NCBI RefSeq assembly: GCF_018390575.1
Contig: NZ_JAHBCJ010000002.1
Coordinates: 82,811 to 146,810, forward strand
Reading direction: 5' to 3'
DNA from: Bhargavaea massiliensis
GTDB lineage: Bacteria > Bacillota > Bacilli > Bacillales_A > Planococcaceae
Length of the DNA: 64,000 bases
Below the pieces are notes generated by a model. It searched no databases, was not told where the DNA came from, and worked only from the letters and a program-made list of their open reading frames with translations. Positions 51,806 to 61,100 of the stretch are shown in pieces (positions within the stretch are counted from its first letter, which is position 1; each line of letters starts with the position of its first letter). The translations under genes were made by a program, and so were the position numbers.

Positions 51806-52999
51806 ATGGATTTCCGGTTCACGGACGAGCAGGATCTGCTCCGGAAGACCGCAAGAAAGTTCACGGATGATGAAATTATTCCGAATATCGCCAAATGGGA
51901 TGCAGAAGGAAAGTTCGACCCGGCGATATGGAAGCGCCTTGCAGAGCTTGGGTTCATGGGCGTCTGCATCCCGGAAAAATACGGGGGAAGCGGTATGGAC
52001 TACAACGCACTTGCCATCCTGTGCGAGGAACTGGAGCGTGGCGACACGGCCTTCCGCACCGCCGTGTCCGTCCATACCGGCCTGAATTCGATGTCTCTAC
52101 TGCAGTGGGGCACCGAGGAACAGAAACAGAAGTTCCTTGTGCCGCAGGCGAAGGGAGAAAGAATCGGAGCATTCGGGCTGACCGAGCCCGGCGCCGGATC
52201 GGACGTCGCGGCAATGTCGTCGACCGCCGTGCGTGACGGCGATCACTACGTGCTGAACGGGCAGAAGACATGGATTTCACTGTGCGACCAGGCGGATCAT
52301 TTCCTCGTTTTTGCTTATACCGACAAGGCCAAAAAGCACCACGGCATCACTGCCTTTATCGTTGAGCGGACAATGAAAGGATTTTCATCAAAAGCGATCA
52401 AAAACAAGTACGGCATCCGGGCGGGGAACACGGGAGAACTGTTTTTCGAAAACGTCCGCGTACCGGTTGAGAACAGGCTCGGCGAAGAAGGCGAGGGCTT
52501 TAAAATCGCCATGGCCTCACTCGATAATGGCCGATTTACCGTCGCGGCAGGTGCTGTGGGACTGATTAAAGCCTGCCTCGAGGCAAGCGTGAAATACTGC
52601 CATGAACGGGAAACGTTCGGCAAGCCGATCGGAAAGCACCAGCTGGTCCAGCAGATGATCGCCAACATGGAAGCGGGCTACCAGATGAGCCGGTTGCTTG
52701 TGTACCGTGCGGGAGAGCTGAAAAACCAGGGCGTGCGGAACACGCGCGAGACGTCTTTGGCCAAGTGGCAGGCGTGCGACTTTGCCAATAAAGCCGCGGA
52801 CGACGCCTTCCAGATCCACGGTGCTTATGGCTATTCGGACGACTATCCGGTCGCCCGGTATCTCCGCAACTCCAAGGCGCCCGTCATCTACGAGGGAACC
52901 CGCGAAATCCACACGATCATGCAGGCGGAATACGTGCTTGGCTACCGCCGGGACAAACCGCTCAACAAGATGCTGCCGGCATGGACGCCGGGTGAATAA
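51806..52999 (+). CDS. Acyl-CoA dehydrogenase
   Basis: 397 residues. FGLTEPGAGSDVAAMSS and GQKTWISLCDQADHFLV bind FAD and substrate; VIYEGTREIHTIMQAEYVLG holds the catalytic Glu of the short-chain/glutaryl type. In this operon a role late in lysine breakdown (for example glutaryl-CoA) is possible, but sequence alone does not tell the chain specificity. ATG at 51806 is preceded by GGAGAGGGG. Terminator follows immediately. Confidence 0.85.
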   Translation: MDFRFTDEQDLLRKTARKFTDDEIIPNIAKWDAEGKFDPAIWKRLAELGFMGVCIPEKYGGSGMDYNALAILCEELERGDTAFRTAVSVHTGLNSMSLLQWGTEEQKQKFLVPQAKGERIGAFGLTEPGAGSDVAAMSSTAVRDGDHYVLNGQKTWISLCDQADHFLVFAYTDKAKKHHGITAFIVERTMKGFSSKAIKNKYGIRAGNTGELFFENVRVPVENRLGEEGEGFKIAMASLDNGRFTVAAGAVGLIKACLEASVKYCHERETFGKPIGKHQLVQQMIANMEAGYQMSRLLVYRAGELKNQGVRNTRETSLAKWQACDFANKAADDAFQIHGAYGYSDDYPVARYLRNSKAPVIYEGTREIHTIMQAEYVLGYRRDKPLNKMLPAWTPGE

Positions 53000-53003
53000 C
53001 AGG

Positions 53004-53035
53004 GCAAAGCCCCGCCGGGGACGGCGGGGCTTTGC
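53004..53035. terminator. Terminator of the lysine-degradation operon
   Basis: GCAAAGCCCCGCC (53004-53016) and GGCGGGGCTTTGC (53023-53035), a 13-bp perfect stem without a long T run. Confidence 0.75.
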
Positions 53036-53073
53036 TTATGGCGTAAGAGTATTGAGTTGGGTGTTGGGTTTGA

Positions 53074-53166
53074 GTACGAAGTTTCCGTACGTAATTCTCG
53101 TGGCCTCTGGAACTTGCATACGAAAACTCAAAGTCCGCGTACCAAAGTGGTTTGTTTGCGCACGAA
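53074..53166. repeat. Degenerate short repeat, CRYACGAA-like
   Basis: GTACGAA, GTACGTA, CATACGAA, GCGTACCAA and GCGCACGAA recur at 53074, 53088, 53117, 53137 and 53158. The composition is unlike the flanking coding DNA. Weak, irregular spacing. Confidence 0.3.
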
Positions 53167-53187
53167 TATGACCGCATTTCCTATTGC

Positions 53188-54501
53188 TTAGAAGAAATAG
53201 AGCCCGATGGAGATGACAATGCCGGAAAGGATCAGAACAAATACACAGTACCCCATAATGTCTTTCGCCTTCAGTCCGGCAATGGCGAGTGCCGGAAGCG
53301 CCCAAAACGGCTGGATCAGGTTCGTCCAGGCATCTCCCCAGGCGATGCTCATTGCAGTCTTTGCATAGTCGACCCCCAGCGCCTGAGCGGCATCGAGCAT
53401 AATCGGTGCCTGAACGGCCCACTGGCCGCCGCCGGAAGGCACAAAGAAGTTGACGATGCCGGCAGCATAGAAAGTGAACAGCGGGAACGTATGCTCATTC
53501 GAGATGGACACGAAGGCATCCGAGATGACCCCGGCAAGTCCGGAGGAAGTCATCATCCCCATGATGCCCGCGTAGAACGGGAACTGGATGATGATTCCGC
53601 CTGCAGTCTTTACGGCATTGGCGACCGCGGCGAGGAAACGGCGCGGTGTTCCGTGAAGGATGATGCCGAGGATCAGGAAAATCAGATTCACGATGTTCAG
53701 GTTCAGGTCGAATCCGTTGCGCACAAAGTGATGAACCAGATAAATGAGTCCGAGCGCGCCGATCAGCATCGACAGGATCACGCTGTCTTCCATGCGTGAC
53801 GCAGGTGTCTTCTCGGCCGGTTCCTCTACTTCGATCGGCTCTTCAAGTTTTGCCGGGTCGACCGTCACCGTATCTTCGGGCTTCGGCATCATCCAGCGGT
53901 TCAGGAGCGGAATGGTAATGAACAGAACGAGGACAATGAACAGGTTGTACGGCGTGAATATTGTATCCGTTGTAGAAATTACCCCGATCTGTCCGGCAAA
54001 CGGATGGTCGGGCGTCGCAATTGACAGCGGAATCGATCCGCCAAGGCCTCCGTGCCAGACGACAAATCCGGCATAGGCACTTGCCACCAGCAGGCGGTAA
54101 TCGACGTTTGTGACTTTCTTCGCAATTTCCTTCGCGAACAGGGCGCCTATGACCAGACCGAATCCCCAGTTGATCCAGCTGGCGATAATGGAGACGACCG
54201 ATACGAGAAGAATGGCAGCTCCAGGTGATTTTGCAATTCCGGCAAGTGTGCTGAGCAGTCGCTTAAAGAACGGGCTATTGGCCAAAACGTGGCCAGCAAC
54301 GAGCACGATGACCATCTGCATGGCAAAAGCCAGAAGCCCCCAAAACCCGTCTCCCCAATAATCAACCATCTCGATCGGCCCCGTATCGGTCAGGCCGAGT
54401 CCGAGCAGAAACACGACCAGAGTCAGGACTGCGACAAAGATATACGGATCAGGCAGAAAGCGCTCCATGAGCGTGTTCGAGAATCTCGTTAATGTTTTCA
54501 A
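53188..54501 (-). CDS. Short-chain fatty acid transporter, AtoE family
   Basis: 437 residues with about eleven helices, TTG start preceded by GGGGGAAAG. ERFLPDPYIFVAVLTLVVF, ASWINWGFGLVIGALFAKE, WHGGLGGSIPLSIATPDHPF and FVPSGGGQWAVQAPIMLDAA are AtoE marks. It probably imports short-chain fatty acids. It is convergent with the lysine-degradation operon and divergent from the beta-propeller gene. Confidence 0.88.
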   Translation of the reverse strand: MKTLTRFSNTLMERFLPDPYIFVAVLTLVVFLLGLGLTDTGPIEMVDYWGDGFWGLLAFAMQMVIVLVAGHVLANSPFFKRLLSTLAGIAKSPGAAILLVSVVSIIASWINWGFGLVIGALFAKEIAKKVTNVDYRLLVASAYAGFVVWHGGLGGSIPLSIATPDHPFAGQIGVISTTDTIFTPYNLFIVLVLFITIPLLNRWMMPKPEDTVTVDPAKLEEPIEVEEPAEKTPASRMEDSVILSMLIGALGLIYLVHHFVRNGFDLNLNIVNLIFLILGIILHGTPRRFLAAVANAVKTAGGIIIQFPFYAGIMGMMTSSGLAGVISDAFVSISNEHTFPLFTFYAAGIVNFFVPSGGGQWAVQAPIMLDAAQALGVDYAKTAMSIAWGDAWTNLIQPFWALPALAIAGLKAKDIMGYCVFVLILSGIVISIGLYFF

Positions 54502-54585
54502 AGATCTTTCCCCCTTGTCGAAAGTTGTTGAATCTCCCCCATACCAATGTAGTCGATGATGAATGATATTGCCAGACTATTTTAA

Positions 54586-54600
54586 TAGTATGTGATACTA
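54586..54600. promoter_or_regulatory. Palindrome in the AtoE/beta-propeller divergent gap
   Basis: TAGTAT-GTG-ATACTA, perfect arms, 70 bases before the plus-strand start codon. Possible operator; no regulator is adjacent. Confidence 0.3.
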
Positions 54601-54670
54601 ACTGTTTGCATGCGAGAAGGTGTAACCAATCTCAATGGTTTTCAGACTAATGGGAAAAGGAGGGGGCATC

Positions 54671-56809
54671 ATGCAAAAGGGAAGAAAAGCGGTATGGTTC
54701 GGGCTCGCCGTTCTGCTGGCCATCGCCGGGATTGCAGGCATCCGGGCTGCGGACCGGCAGGAGCCGGGTGTGCGGGCGGACGCAAGCGTGATCAGCGGGG
54801 AGCCGTGGCGCGCATCATTTCCTGCAGAACTTTCGGAGGATGCTCTTGAAAATGGGGCATTGAAAGTCACGGACGAAGACGGTAATCCGGCAGATGGAAA
54901 CATTCGGCTTTCAGGAAGCCAACTGGAAGTGGACGGATTAAAACCCGGCCGCTATATCCTCCACATTACCGGAGCCGCATTCGGGAAACGTTCAAAGGGC
55001 GGGGAAGAGATGGTTTCATTCACGATCAGGGAAGGCATCGCGCCTGTCGGTTCGCTCGGGGAACTTGAGGAACACTTCCGGCTGATCGCCGAGCGCCAGA
55101 AGAGGGAGATTGAACAGGAAAGAGGAGAGGTCTCTGTAGAAACGTCGGCAACATCAGAAGACAGCGCAGCGGGTCCTGACGGAGGTGCCGGCCACTCGGT
55201 GACCAACAATCAGGTATCGGGGATTGATGAAGGGGACATCGTCAAGACGGACGGTGATTTTCTGTATGCGACGTCCGAGGGCGCACTGGTGAAAATCTAT
55301 GATATACGGAATGAAGGAAAACCTGAGCGGGTCGCGACAGTTGAAGGGGATGACAGTTTCCAGCCGCTTGAACTTTATTTGTCCGGAGATCTCCTGGCGG
55401 TGGTCGGCCACCAGTACCAGGCGACGGGTGGGGTGATCGGCGGGCCGGCAGAAATCATGCCTGCGGAAAGCAGCGCAGTCGGGGTGCGTCTGTACGATGT
55501 CAAAAATCCTGCCAATCCCAAACTCGTCCGGGAATCCGGGAATGAAGGCTGGCATGTTTCGTCCAGGTTAAACGGGAATATTCTCTACCTGATCTCCTCG
55601 ATGACACCGATTTACCGCATCATGGAGCAAGAGGGGGATGTCCGGCCGTATCAGTATGACAGCGCCCGGCCAGACACAGTCGGACCGATGGACACGGACT
55701 CGATCACGATCCTGCCGGGGCCTGCCGGTGACTCCTATACGCTCATCACCGCCGTCGACCTCGGAGGCGGAGCGGATGCTACCATTGAGACGGAAGGGTT
55801 TGTCGGCAGCGGAGGCGGGGTGTACATGTCGCAGGAAAATCTGTATCTGGCATCCACGGAATATCACGCGGGGCTGTTTGCTGAGGAAGGGGCGGCTGGC
55901 CGGCCGCCGGAATCCTATACAAAACTATTCAAGTATGCGCTGGACGGCACGAAAGTGACCTTCACCGCCTCCGGAGAAGTGCCGGGAACGCCGCTCAACC
56001 AGTTCTCGATGGACGAATATGACAACCACTTCCGAATCGCGGTCACCGACGGCAACATGTGGGATGAACGTCAGCCGTCAGAGTCGGCGGTTTATGTCCT
56101 TGACTCGGAGCTGAAAGAAACCGGTTCAGTGACGGGGCTGGCAAAGGGGGAGCGAATCTATTCGGCCCGCTTCATGGGGGACCGCGCGTATGTGGTGACG
56201 TTCCGCGAAACCGACCCGCTTTTCGCAATCGATCTGTCGGACCCGGCAACGCCGGCCGTGCTCGGCGAGTTGAAAATCCCGGGCTTCAGCAACTATCTTC
56301 ATCCGCTCGGCGATCGCCATCTGATCGGATTTGGGCAGGAGACGGTGACCGTGAAAGGAGAAGGGCCTGAGCCTCAGATTCTCACCGCGGGGATGAAAAT
56401 CTCGCTGTTCGATGTGTCGGACATGGCTTCACCAAAGGAAGTCGCCGTTGAAGTGATCGGGGGCAGAGGCACGTATTCCGAGCTTCAATACGATCACAAG
56501 GCGCTGTTTGAGCATAAGGAACGCAACCTGTATGGATTCCCGGTGGATCTCTATGAGGGGACAGCGGAAAGCGAAGAGGTCCGATTTGGCGGGAGCGGCG
56601 CAATGATCTACGAAATCACCCCTGAAAACGGCATCCGCCTGCAGGGTAAGTTCATTTCCGAGGAAGGGGCCGTTCAGGGATACCCGGATTATGAACAGAG
56701 GGTCCTAAGAATCGTCTATTCAGGCAATACCGTCTACACCGTGTCTCCCGATGAAGTGGCAGCCTACTCGATGGACGGTTTCCGGCCGCTCGGCACGTCG
56801 TCCGACTGA
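54671..56809 (+). CDS. Secreted beta-propeller protein (COG4880-like)
   Basis: 712 residues; AAAGGAGGGGG precedes the ATG. An N-terminal signal anchor (AVWFGLAVLLAIAGIAGIRA) is followed by a region of about 150 residues, then NNQVSGIDEGDIVKTDGDFL, the typical entry to the beta-propeller of this family. Repeated blades such as VGVRLYDVKNPANPKLV, LISLFD-type strands and DLSDPATPAVLGEL follow. Exported or membrane-anchored; function unknown. Confidence 0.85.
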   Translation: MQKGRKAVWFGLAVLLAIAGIAGIRAADRQEPGVRADASVISGEPWRASFPAELSEDALENGALKVTDEDGNPADGNIRLSGSQLEVDGLKPGRYILHITGAAFGKRSKGGEEMVSFTIREGIAPVGSLGELEEHFRLIAERQKREIEQERGEVSVETSATSEDSAAGPDGGAGHSVTNNQVSGIDEGDIVKTDGDFLYATSEGALVKIYDIRNEGKPERVATVEGDDSFQPLELYLSGDLLAVVGHQYQATGGVIGGPAEIMPAESSAVGVRLYDVKNPANPKLVRESGNEGWHVSSRLNGNILYLISSMTPIYRIMEQEGDVRPYQYDSARPDTVGPMDTDSITILPGPAGDSYTLITAVDLGGGADATIETEGFVGSGGGVYMSQENLYLASTEYHAGLFAEEGAAGRPPESYTKLFKYALDGTKVTFTASGEVPGTPLNQFSMDEYDNHFRIAVTDGNMWDERQPSESAVYVLDSELKETGSVTGLAKGERIYSARFMGDRAYVVTFRETDPLFAIDLSDPATPAVLGELKIPGFSNYLHPLGDRHLIGFGQETVTVKGEGPEPQILTAGMKISLFDVSDMASPKEVAVEVIGGRGTYSELQYDHKALFEHKERNLYGFPVDLYEGTAESEEVRFGGSGAMIYEITPENGIRLQGKFISEEGAVQGYPDYEQRVLRIVYSGNTVYTVSPDEVAAYSMDGFRPLGTSSD

Positions 56810-56877
56810 ATCCTCCGTTGAGTTTTCGACCTGTTTCCGCTACGATGAAATTCAGTAAATCGGACGGCGGTGAGAGG

Positions 56878-57639
56878 ATGAACGATTCAAGAGAAGAGAT
56901 GGGAATTGACGCCTGCCTGCTCGCGGGCAGACTGATGATGGAAGCCGGGGCGGAAACCTATCGTGTTGATGACACGATGAAGAGGATGGCTGCTTCTCTT
57001 GATATGCACGGTGCCGACTCGTTCACCACCTCGACCGGAATCATTTTCTCTCCGGGCGGACAGCGCAGGGTGAAGCTGACCAGTATCCGGCGGCGGGCGA
57101 CGGACCTCGAGAAAATCGCCCGGGTCAATGCCATCTCAAGGTCGCTGTCATCACGGGAAATGTCGCTGGAAGAAGCGTACGGGGAACTGAAAAAGGCGGA
57201 GAGCGGCAACTTCATGTTCCCATTTTGGCTTCAGGTGCTGGCTGCTGCCGTTGCCAGCGCCAGTTTCCTCGTCCTCTTCGGCGGGGATTGGAGGAATATG
57301 GTCTTTGCAGTTATCGCCGGGGGCATCGGCTTTGCGGTGTCGGAAAAGTTCCATGAGCGGACAAGGGTGAAGTTCTTCTCGGAATTCACCGGTTCCGCCA
57401 CGATCGGACTGATCTCACTCGCTGCCGTCGGTTCGGGGGTCGGCAGCCAGCTGGACATCATCATTATCGCGTCTGTCATGCCCCTCGTACCGGGCCTTCT
57501 GATTACAAACGCCATTCGCGACCTGATGTCAGGCCACTTCATGTCGGGAATCTCCAAAGGAATGGAAGCTTTCCTTACAGCCTTTGCAATCGGATCCGGC
57601 ATCGCGATGATCCTGTCATTCCAGGGGGTGGGCATGTGA
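56878..57639 (+). CDS. Threonine/serine exporter, ThrE N-terminal-type subunit (YjjP-like)
   Basis: 253 residues. The soluble N terminus is CLLAGRLMMEAGAETYRVDD, FTTSTGIIFSPGG, followed by about five membrane helices with MPLVPGLLITNAIRDLMSGH. This is the N-terminal half of ThrE-type amino acid exporters, here as a separate chain. GGTGAGAGG precedes ATG 56878. The stop overlaps the start of the partner. Confidence 0.87.
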   Translation: MNDSREEMGIDACLLAGRLMMEAGAETYRVDDTMKRMAASLDMHGADSFTTSTGIIFSPGGQRRVKLTSIRRRATDLEKIARVNAISRSLSSREMSLEEAYGELKKAESGNFMFPFWLQVLAAAVASASFLVLFGGDWRNMVFAVIAGGIGFAVSEKFHERTRVKFFSEFTGSATIGLISLAAVGSGVGSQLDIIIIASVMPLVPGLLITNAIRDLMSGHFMSGISKGMEAFLTAFAIGSGIAMILSFQGVGM

Positions 57640-58079
57640 CATACGTCATCCATGGGATCTTCAGCTTTCTTGCAACAGCGATGTTCGGCATCATATTCAA
57701 TTCTCCGAGGAACCGGTTGCTGCACTGTGGATTTGTCGGCGCTGTCGGCTGGCTTGTGTTTTTCTCTTCTCGCGACCTGCTTTTGGAAGGGGACGCCGTA
57801 AAAGCTTCCTTTATCGGGGCATTTGCCGTGGCGGTTGTTGCCCATCTGTTTTCGAAGAGATACCGGACCCCGATGATCATCTTTAGCGTAGCCGGCATCA
57901 TCCCGCTTGTTCCGGGCGGGACGGCCTACAACACGATGCGCAATGTCATGGAGAAAAGTTATGATGCCGCCACCGTCCATGCCATGGAGGTGCTCATGAT
58001 TTCCGGGGCGATTGCGATGGGACTCGTATTTGCCGAAGTGATCATCCAATTGATCTTTAATAAACGGAAAACGGCATAA
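57636..58079 (+). CDS. Threonine/serine exporter, ThrE C-terminal-type subunit (YjjB-like)
   Basis: 147 residues, GTG start overlapping the previous TGA (GTGA). Four or five membrane helices; FNSPRNRLLHCGFVGAVGWL and GIIPLVPGGTAYNTMRN are the DUF3815/YjjB marks. It pairs with the preceding subunit to form the full exporter. A terminator follows. Confidence 0.87.
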   Translation: MTYVIHGIFSFLATAMFGIIFNSPRNRLLHCGFVGAVGWLVFFSSRDLLLEGDAVKASFIGAFAVAVVAHLFSKRYRTPMIIFSVAGIIPLVPGGTAYNTMRNVMEKSYDAATVHAMEVLMISGAIAMGLVFAEVIIQLIFNKRKTA

Positions 58080-58084
58080 GCGAA

Positions 58085-58120
58085 AAAACCGCCCTCGGTT
58101 GCAAACCGGGGGCGGTTTTG
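58085..58120. terminator. Bidirectional terminator after the ThrE-type pair
   Basis: AAAACCGCCC-CGGTT and AACCG-GGGCGGTTTT pair; shared by convergent genes. Confidence 0.85.
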
Positions 58121-58129
58121 GGATGAAGG

Positions 58130-59818
58130 TCATTTTTGGGACTGAAGAAGTTCGGTCAGCTTGGCTGCGGTCATCGGCCGGCCGGTATAGTATCCTTGGA
58201 CCGCGTCACAGCCGCTTGCTTCAAGTGCTTTCCAGACAGCTTCTTCTTCGACTCCCTCCGCGACGACGGTGAGGCCGAGTGAATGGCCGAAACGAACAAG
58301 CCCGTCGACAATTTTGCCGACTTTGGCGTTTGTCGGGAAGGAAGCGATAAATTCCTCGCCGATCTTGATTTTGGAGAGAGGGACGGTCTGCATGTACCGG
58401 AAAGAAGCCGAGCCGGTTCCGAAGTCATCCAGCGCGAGTGACACGCCTTCCTCCTGGAGAGCTTTTAGCTGATGCATGATCGCTTCCTCAGCCTCCGCCT
58501 CGAAGGCGAACCGCTCGGTGATCTCGAGCTCCAGGAGAGAGGCCGGACAGCCGGTCCTCGCCAGGATATCGCGGACCCTGGCAGTCATCTCGCCGTTCCG
58601 GAATTCACGTACAGAAGAGTTGCAGCTCACCCGGATGCCGATTCCCTGCTCCTTCCAGGAAACGGCCTGGCGGCAGGCGGCTTCGATCATGACTTCACCG
58701 AGCGTCCCGATCATGCCGCAGTCTTCCGCGACGGGGATCAGCTCGGCGGGGCTGACCGCACCGAGATCCCGGTCTTCCCAACGGACCAAGGCTTCCGCGG
58801 CAATCACTTTCCCGGTCTTCATGTCGACCTGGGGCTGGAAGACGGGCATGATGGCGCCACTCTCAAGCGCCTGGGGCAGCTTTTGCTCAATGCGGAGCCT
58901 GCGTGCAACCGCCCGTTGCTCGGACTTCGGCAGGGAGGCGATATGATTTCCGCCTTCCATCCGGACCCGGTGCCGCGCCATGGAGGATGCGCTCAGCAGG
59001 TGATTGAACGACTGCTGGTCATCAGGATACTTTGCAATTCCGCCACTGACGCGGATCTGGAGGCCGGTAAGTTCCGAACGGATCGGGTGCTCGTCCAGGA
59101 AACTGAGGAAACCTTCGGCGAACCAGCTGCCGAGCGGGGTAAGGACGGCAAATTCATTCATGCCAATCCGTGCAAACAGGCTGTTGCGGAAATAGATTTT
59201 CATGCTCCTGACAAACTCCTGAAGAATCCGCTTTTCCGCATCCTGGTCCCCGGGTTCCATGAGTGTATGGAAGTTTTCTATGGAGAGGTAGACAAAAGTG
59301 AAATGCCGGTCTTCCGCAATCAGGCGCTCCGCTTCATCCGACAGCTTATGGCGGTTGATAAGACCGGTGTCAGGATCCACGTAGGCAATCTCCTCAAGCT
59401 TCCTCTGCAATTCCCGCTCTTCCGTCCGGTCTGTTTCCAGCATAAGTGTATAGAGATGGCTGCTGTTTGAGAAGACGGGCACCGCGGTCAGCATGACGTG
59501 ATACGGCACGCCGTCTTTCGTGACCTGCTCCACATCACCCTGCCACGGCCGGCCGGCCCGCATGCGCCGCCAGATTTTCACGGCGCTCGCCTTGCCCTCG
59601 CGAGTATCGGGAAACATCACACGGAACGGTTTTCCGAGTACGCGCTTTGGTGTCCAGCCGCTTTTTTCGAGAAATTTCGTGTTGGCTTCCAGAATGAGGC
59701 CCTCGGCATCAATCTTGTAAATCATAAATTTCTTGTCCAGCCCGGCAAGCAGGCTTTCATAAGCTGTTTCCTGCTGCAATGTAACTGGGCTCTTTTCGAG
59801 CCTTCGATTGTCTTTCAA
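58130..59818 (-). CDS. PAS-GGDEF-EAL protein, degenerate GGDEF, probable c-di-GMP phosphodiesterase
   Basis: 562 residues from TTG preceded by GGGAGG. PAS domain (about 25-130: IYKIDAEGLILEANTKFLEK). GGDEF domain (about 140-300) with the active site altered to ARIGMNEFAVL, so cyclase activity is unlikely. EAL domain (about 315-555) with AEALVRWED, LELEITE, LALDDFGTGSASF and AEGVEEE; the metal and base residues look present, though the usual KID is KIG. It likely hydrolyses c-di-GMP in response to a PAS signal. Confidence 0.85.
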   Translation of the reverse strand: MKDNRRLEKSPVTLQQETAYESLLAGLDKKFMIYKIDAEGLILEANTKFLEKSGWTPKRVLGKPFRVMFPDTREGKASAVKIWRRMRAGRPWQGDVEQVTKDGVPYHVMLTAVPVFSNSSHLYTLMLETDRTEERELQRKLEEIAYVDPDTGLINRHKLSDEAERLIAEDRHFTFVYLSIENFHTLMEPGDQDAEKRILQEFVRSMKIYFRNSLFARIGMNEFAVLTPLGSWFAEGFLSFLDEHPIRSELTGLQIRVSGGIAKYPDDQQSFNHLLSASSMARHRVRMEGGNHIASLPKSEQRAVARRLRIEQKLPQALESGAIMPVFQPQVDMKTGKVIAAEALVRWEDRDLGAVSPAELIPVAEDCGMIGTLGEVMIEAACRQAVSWKEQGIGIRVSCNSSVREFRNGEMTARVRDILARTGCPASLLELEITERFAFEAEAEEAIMHQLKALQEEGVSLALDDFGTGSASFRYMQTVPLSKIKIGEEFIASFPTNAKVGKIVDGLVRFGHSLGLTVVAEGVEEEAVWKALEASGCDAVQGYYTGRPMTAAKLTELLQSQK

Positions 59819-60039
59819 CGCACTCCGACCTCCCGAAAAAGCAGGTTATATTTATCCAATATACAGGATGAGGCATGAAGTGGCATCCTTTTGCCGGCAT
59901 TTTCCTGCAAAAGTAACAGGTCATCGCGGATGGAATGCGACCTGAGAGGGAAGAGAAGAAAAAAGGGCAACCTTCCAAACAAAATTTGTGTAAGATAGAC
60001 AAGGCTGAACACGATTTATGACAGAAAGGAGGGGGCCGG

Positions 60040-60966
60040 ATGGCACGGATAAAGGGAATTGCCATGATCGTCGTAGGTGCCATGCTCTGGGGGGCAACAG
60101 GTCCGATGATGGAGTGGCTGCTCGAGGAGAAGCCTATAGAAGTCGCGCCGTTTATTGTATTGCGCCTGCTGATCGCCGGAGCGGTGCTCCTCCTCGTCCT
60201 GCGTGTGCGGGGGAAGCGGGTCGGTCTCATCTGGCGTCAGAAGGCATGGACACGCCAGCTGGTCCTGTTCGGGATTATCGGAATGCTCGGTGTCCAGTTT
60301 ACATTCTTGAAAACCATCGAAGAAAGCAACGCGGTCATCGCGACGCTCCTGCAGTTTCTGGCACCGATTTTCGTCATCGGCTTCGTCTCGTTTAATCAGA
60401 GAAAATGGCCGCCGGTGTATCAAGTTCTCGGTATCGCAGTGACACTCGCCGGTCTCGTGCTGCTTCTGACAAACGGATCCCTATCGTCACTCGAGGTATC
60501 CAGTACAGCACTTGCCTGGGGAGTGACCCTTGGGTTCACATTCGCATTTTACACGCTGTATCCGGCACGGCTCATGCACGAATACGGAGTGATTCAGACT
60601 GTCGCATGGGCGATGGTGATCGGCGGGACGGCTCTGTTCATTACACAGCCGCTTGCTGTTTTTCGGATGATACCAATGCTGCTCGATCCGGTGGCATTCG
60701 GTATGCTGATTTTAATCATTGTGTTTGCGACTGCGGGATTTATCCTGCTGCTCGGAAGCACACAATATATCTCGCCGGTCGAGACGAGCGTCCTGTCGAG
60801 CTTTGAGCCGCTGACAGCGATGGTTGTGTCGATTTTCTGGTTTGGCCAGCTGCTCGGCCAGTGGCAGTTTGCGGGTACCGCCACGATGCTCATTGGTGTT
60901 GTCTGGCTGTCGGTAGCCGGCAGCAAGGCATCCGAGATCGAAGCGGAACCGCCGAAGACGATGTAG
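60040..60966 (+). CDS. EamA/DMT-family transporter
   Basis: 308 residues with ten helices in two EamA repeats. GAMLWGATGPMMEWLLEE opens repeat 1 and the second half ends LSSFEPLTAMVVSIFWFGQL, a typical EamA signature. Exporter of amino acids or metabolites; substrate unknown. AAAGGAGGGGG precedes the ATG. Confidence 0.87.
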   Translation: MARIKGIAMIVVGAMLWGATGPMMEWLLEEKPIEVAPFIVLRLLIAGAVLLLVLRVRGKRVGLIWRQKAWTRQLVLFGIIGMLGVQFTFLKTIEESNAVIATLLQFLAPIFVIGFVSFNQRKWPPVYQVLGIAVTLAGLVLLLTNGSLSSLEVSSTALAWGVTLGFTFAFYTLYPARLMHEYGVIQTVAWAMVIGGTALFITQPLAVFRMIPMLLDPVAFGMLILIIVFATAGFILLLGSTQYISPVETSVLSSFEPLTAMVVSIFWFGQLLGQWQFAGTATMLIGVVWLSVAGSKASEIEAEPPKTM

Positions 60967-60982
60967 TCTGCGTATTTAATAA

Positions 60983-61020
60983 ACCCTTTCTCTGTGCCGT
61001 TTAAGCAAAGAGGAAGGGTA
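60983..61020 (+). terminator. Candidate terminator of the EamA gene
   Basis: ACCCTTTCTCT and AGAGGAAGGGT form an imperfect stem with a T-containing tail. Confidence 0.45.
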
Positions 61021-61100
61021 TCTTTAATTTAACTGCTGGCCAATCAAAGCTAACTGAAAATTCTCCCTCCACCTATCCGGCCGGGGGGGAATATGGCATA

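Noticed and set aside
53152-53799. 215-codon plus-strand frame over the AtoE gene
   Set aside because: Shadow of a polytopic membrane protein gene on the minus strand.
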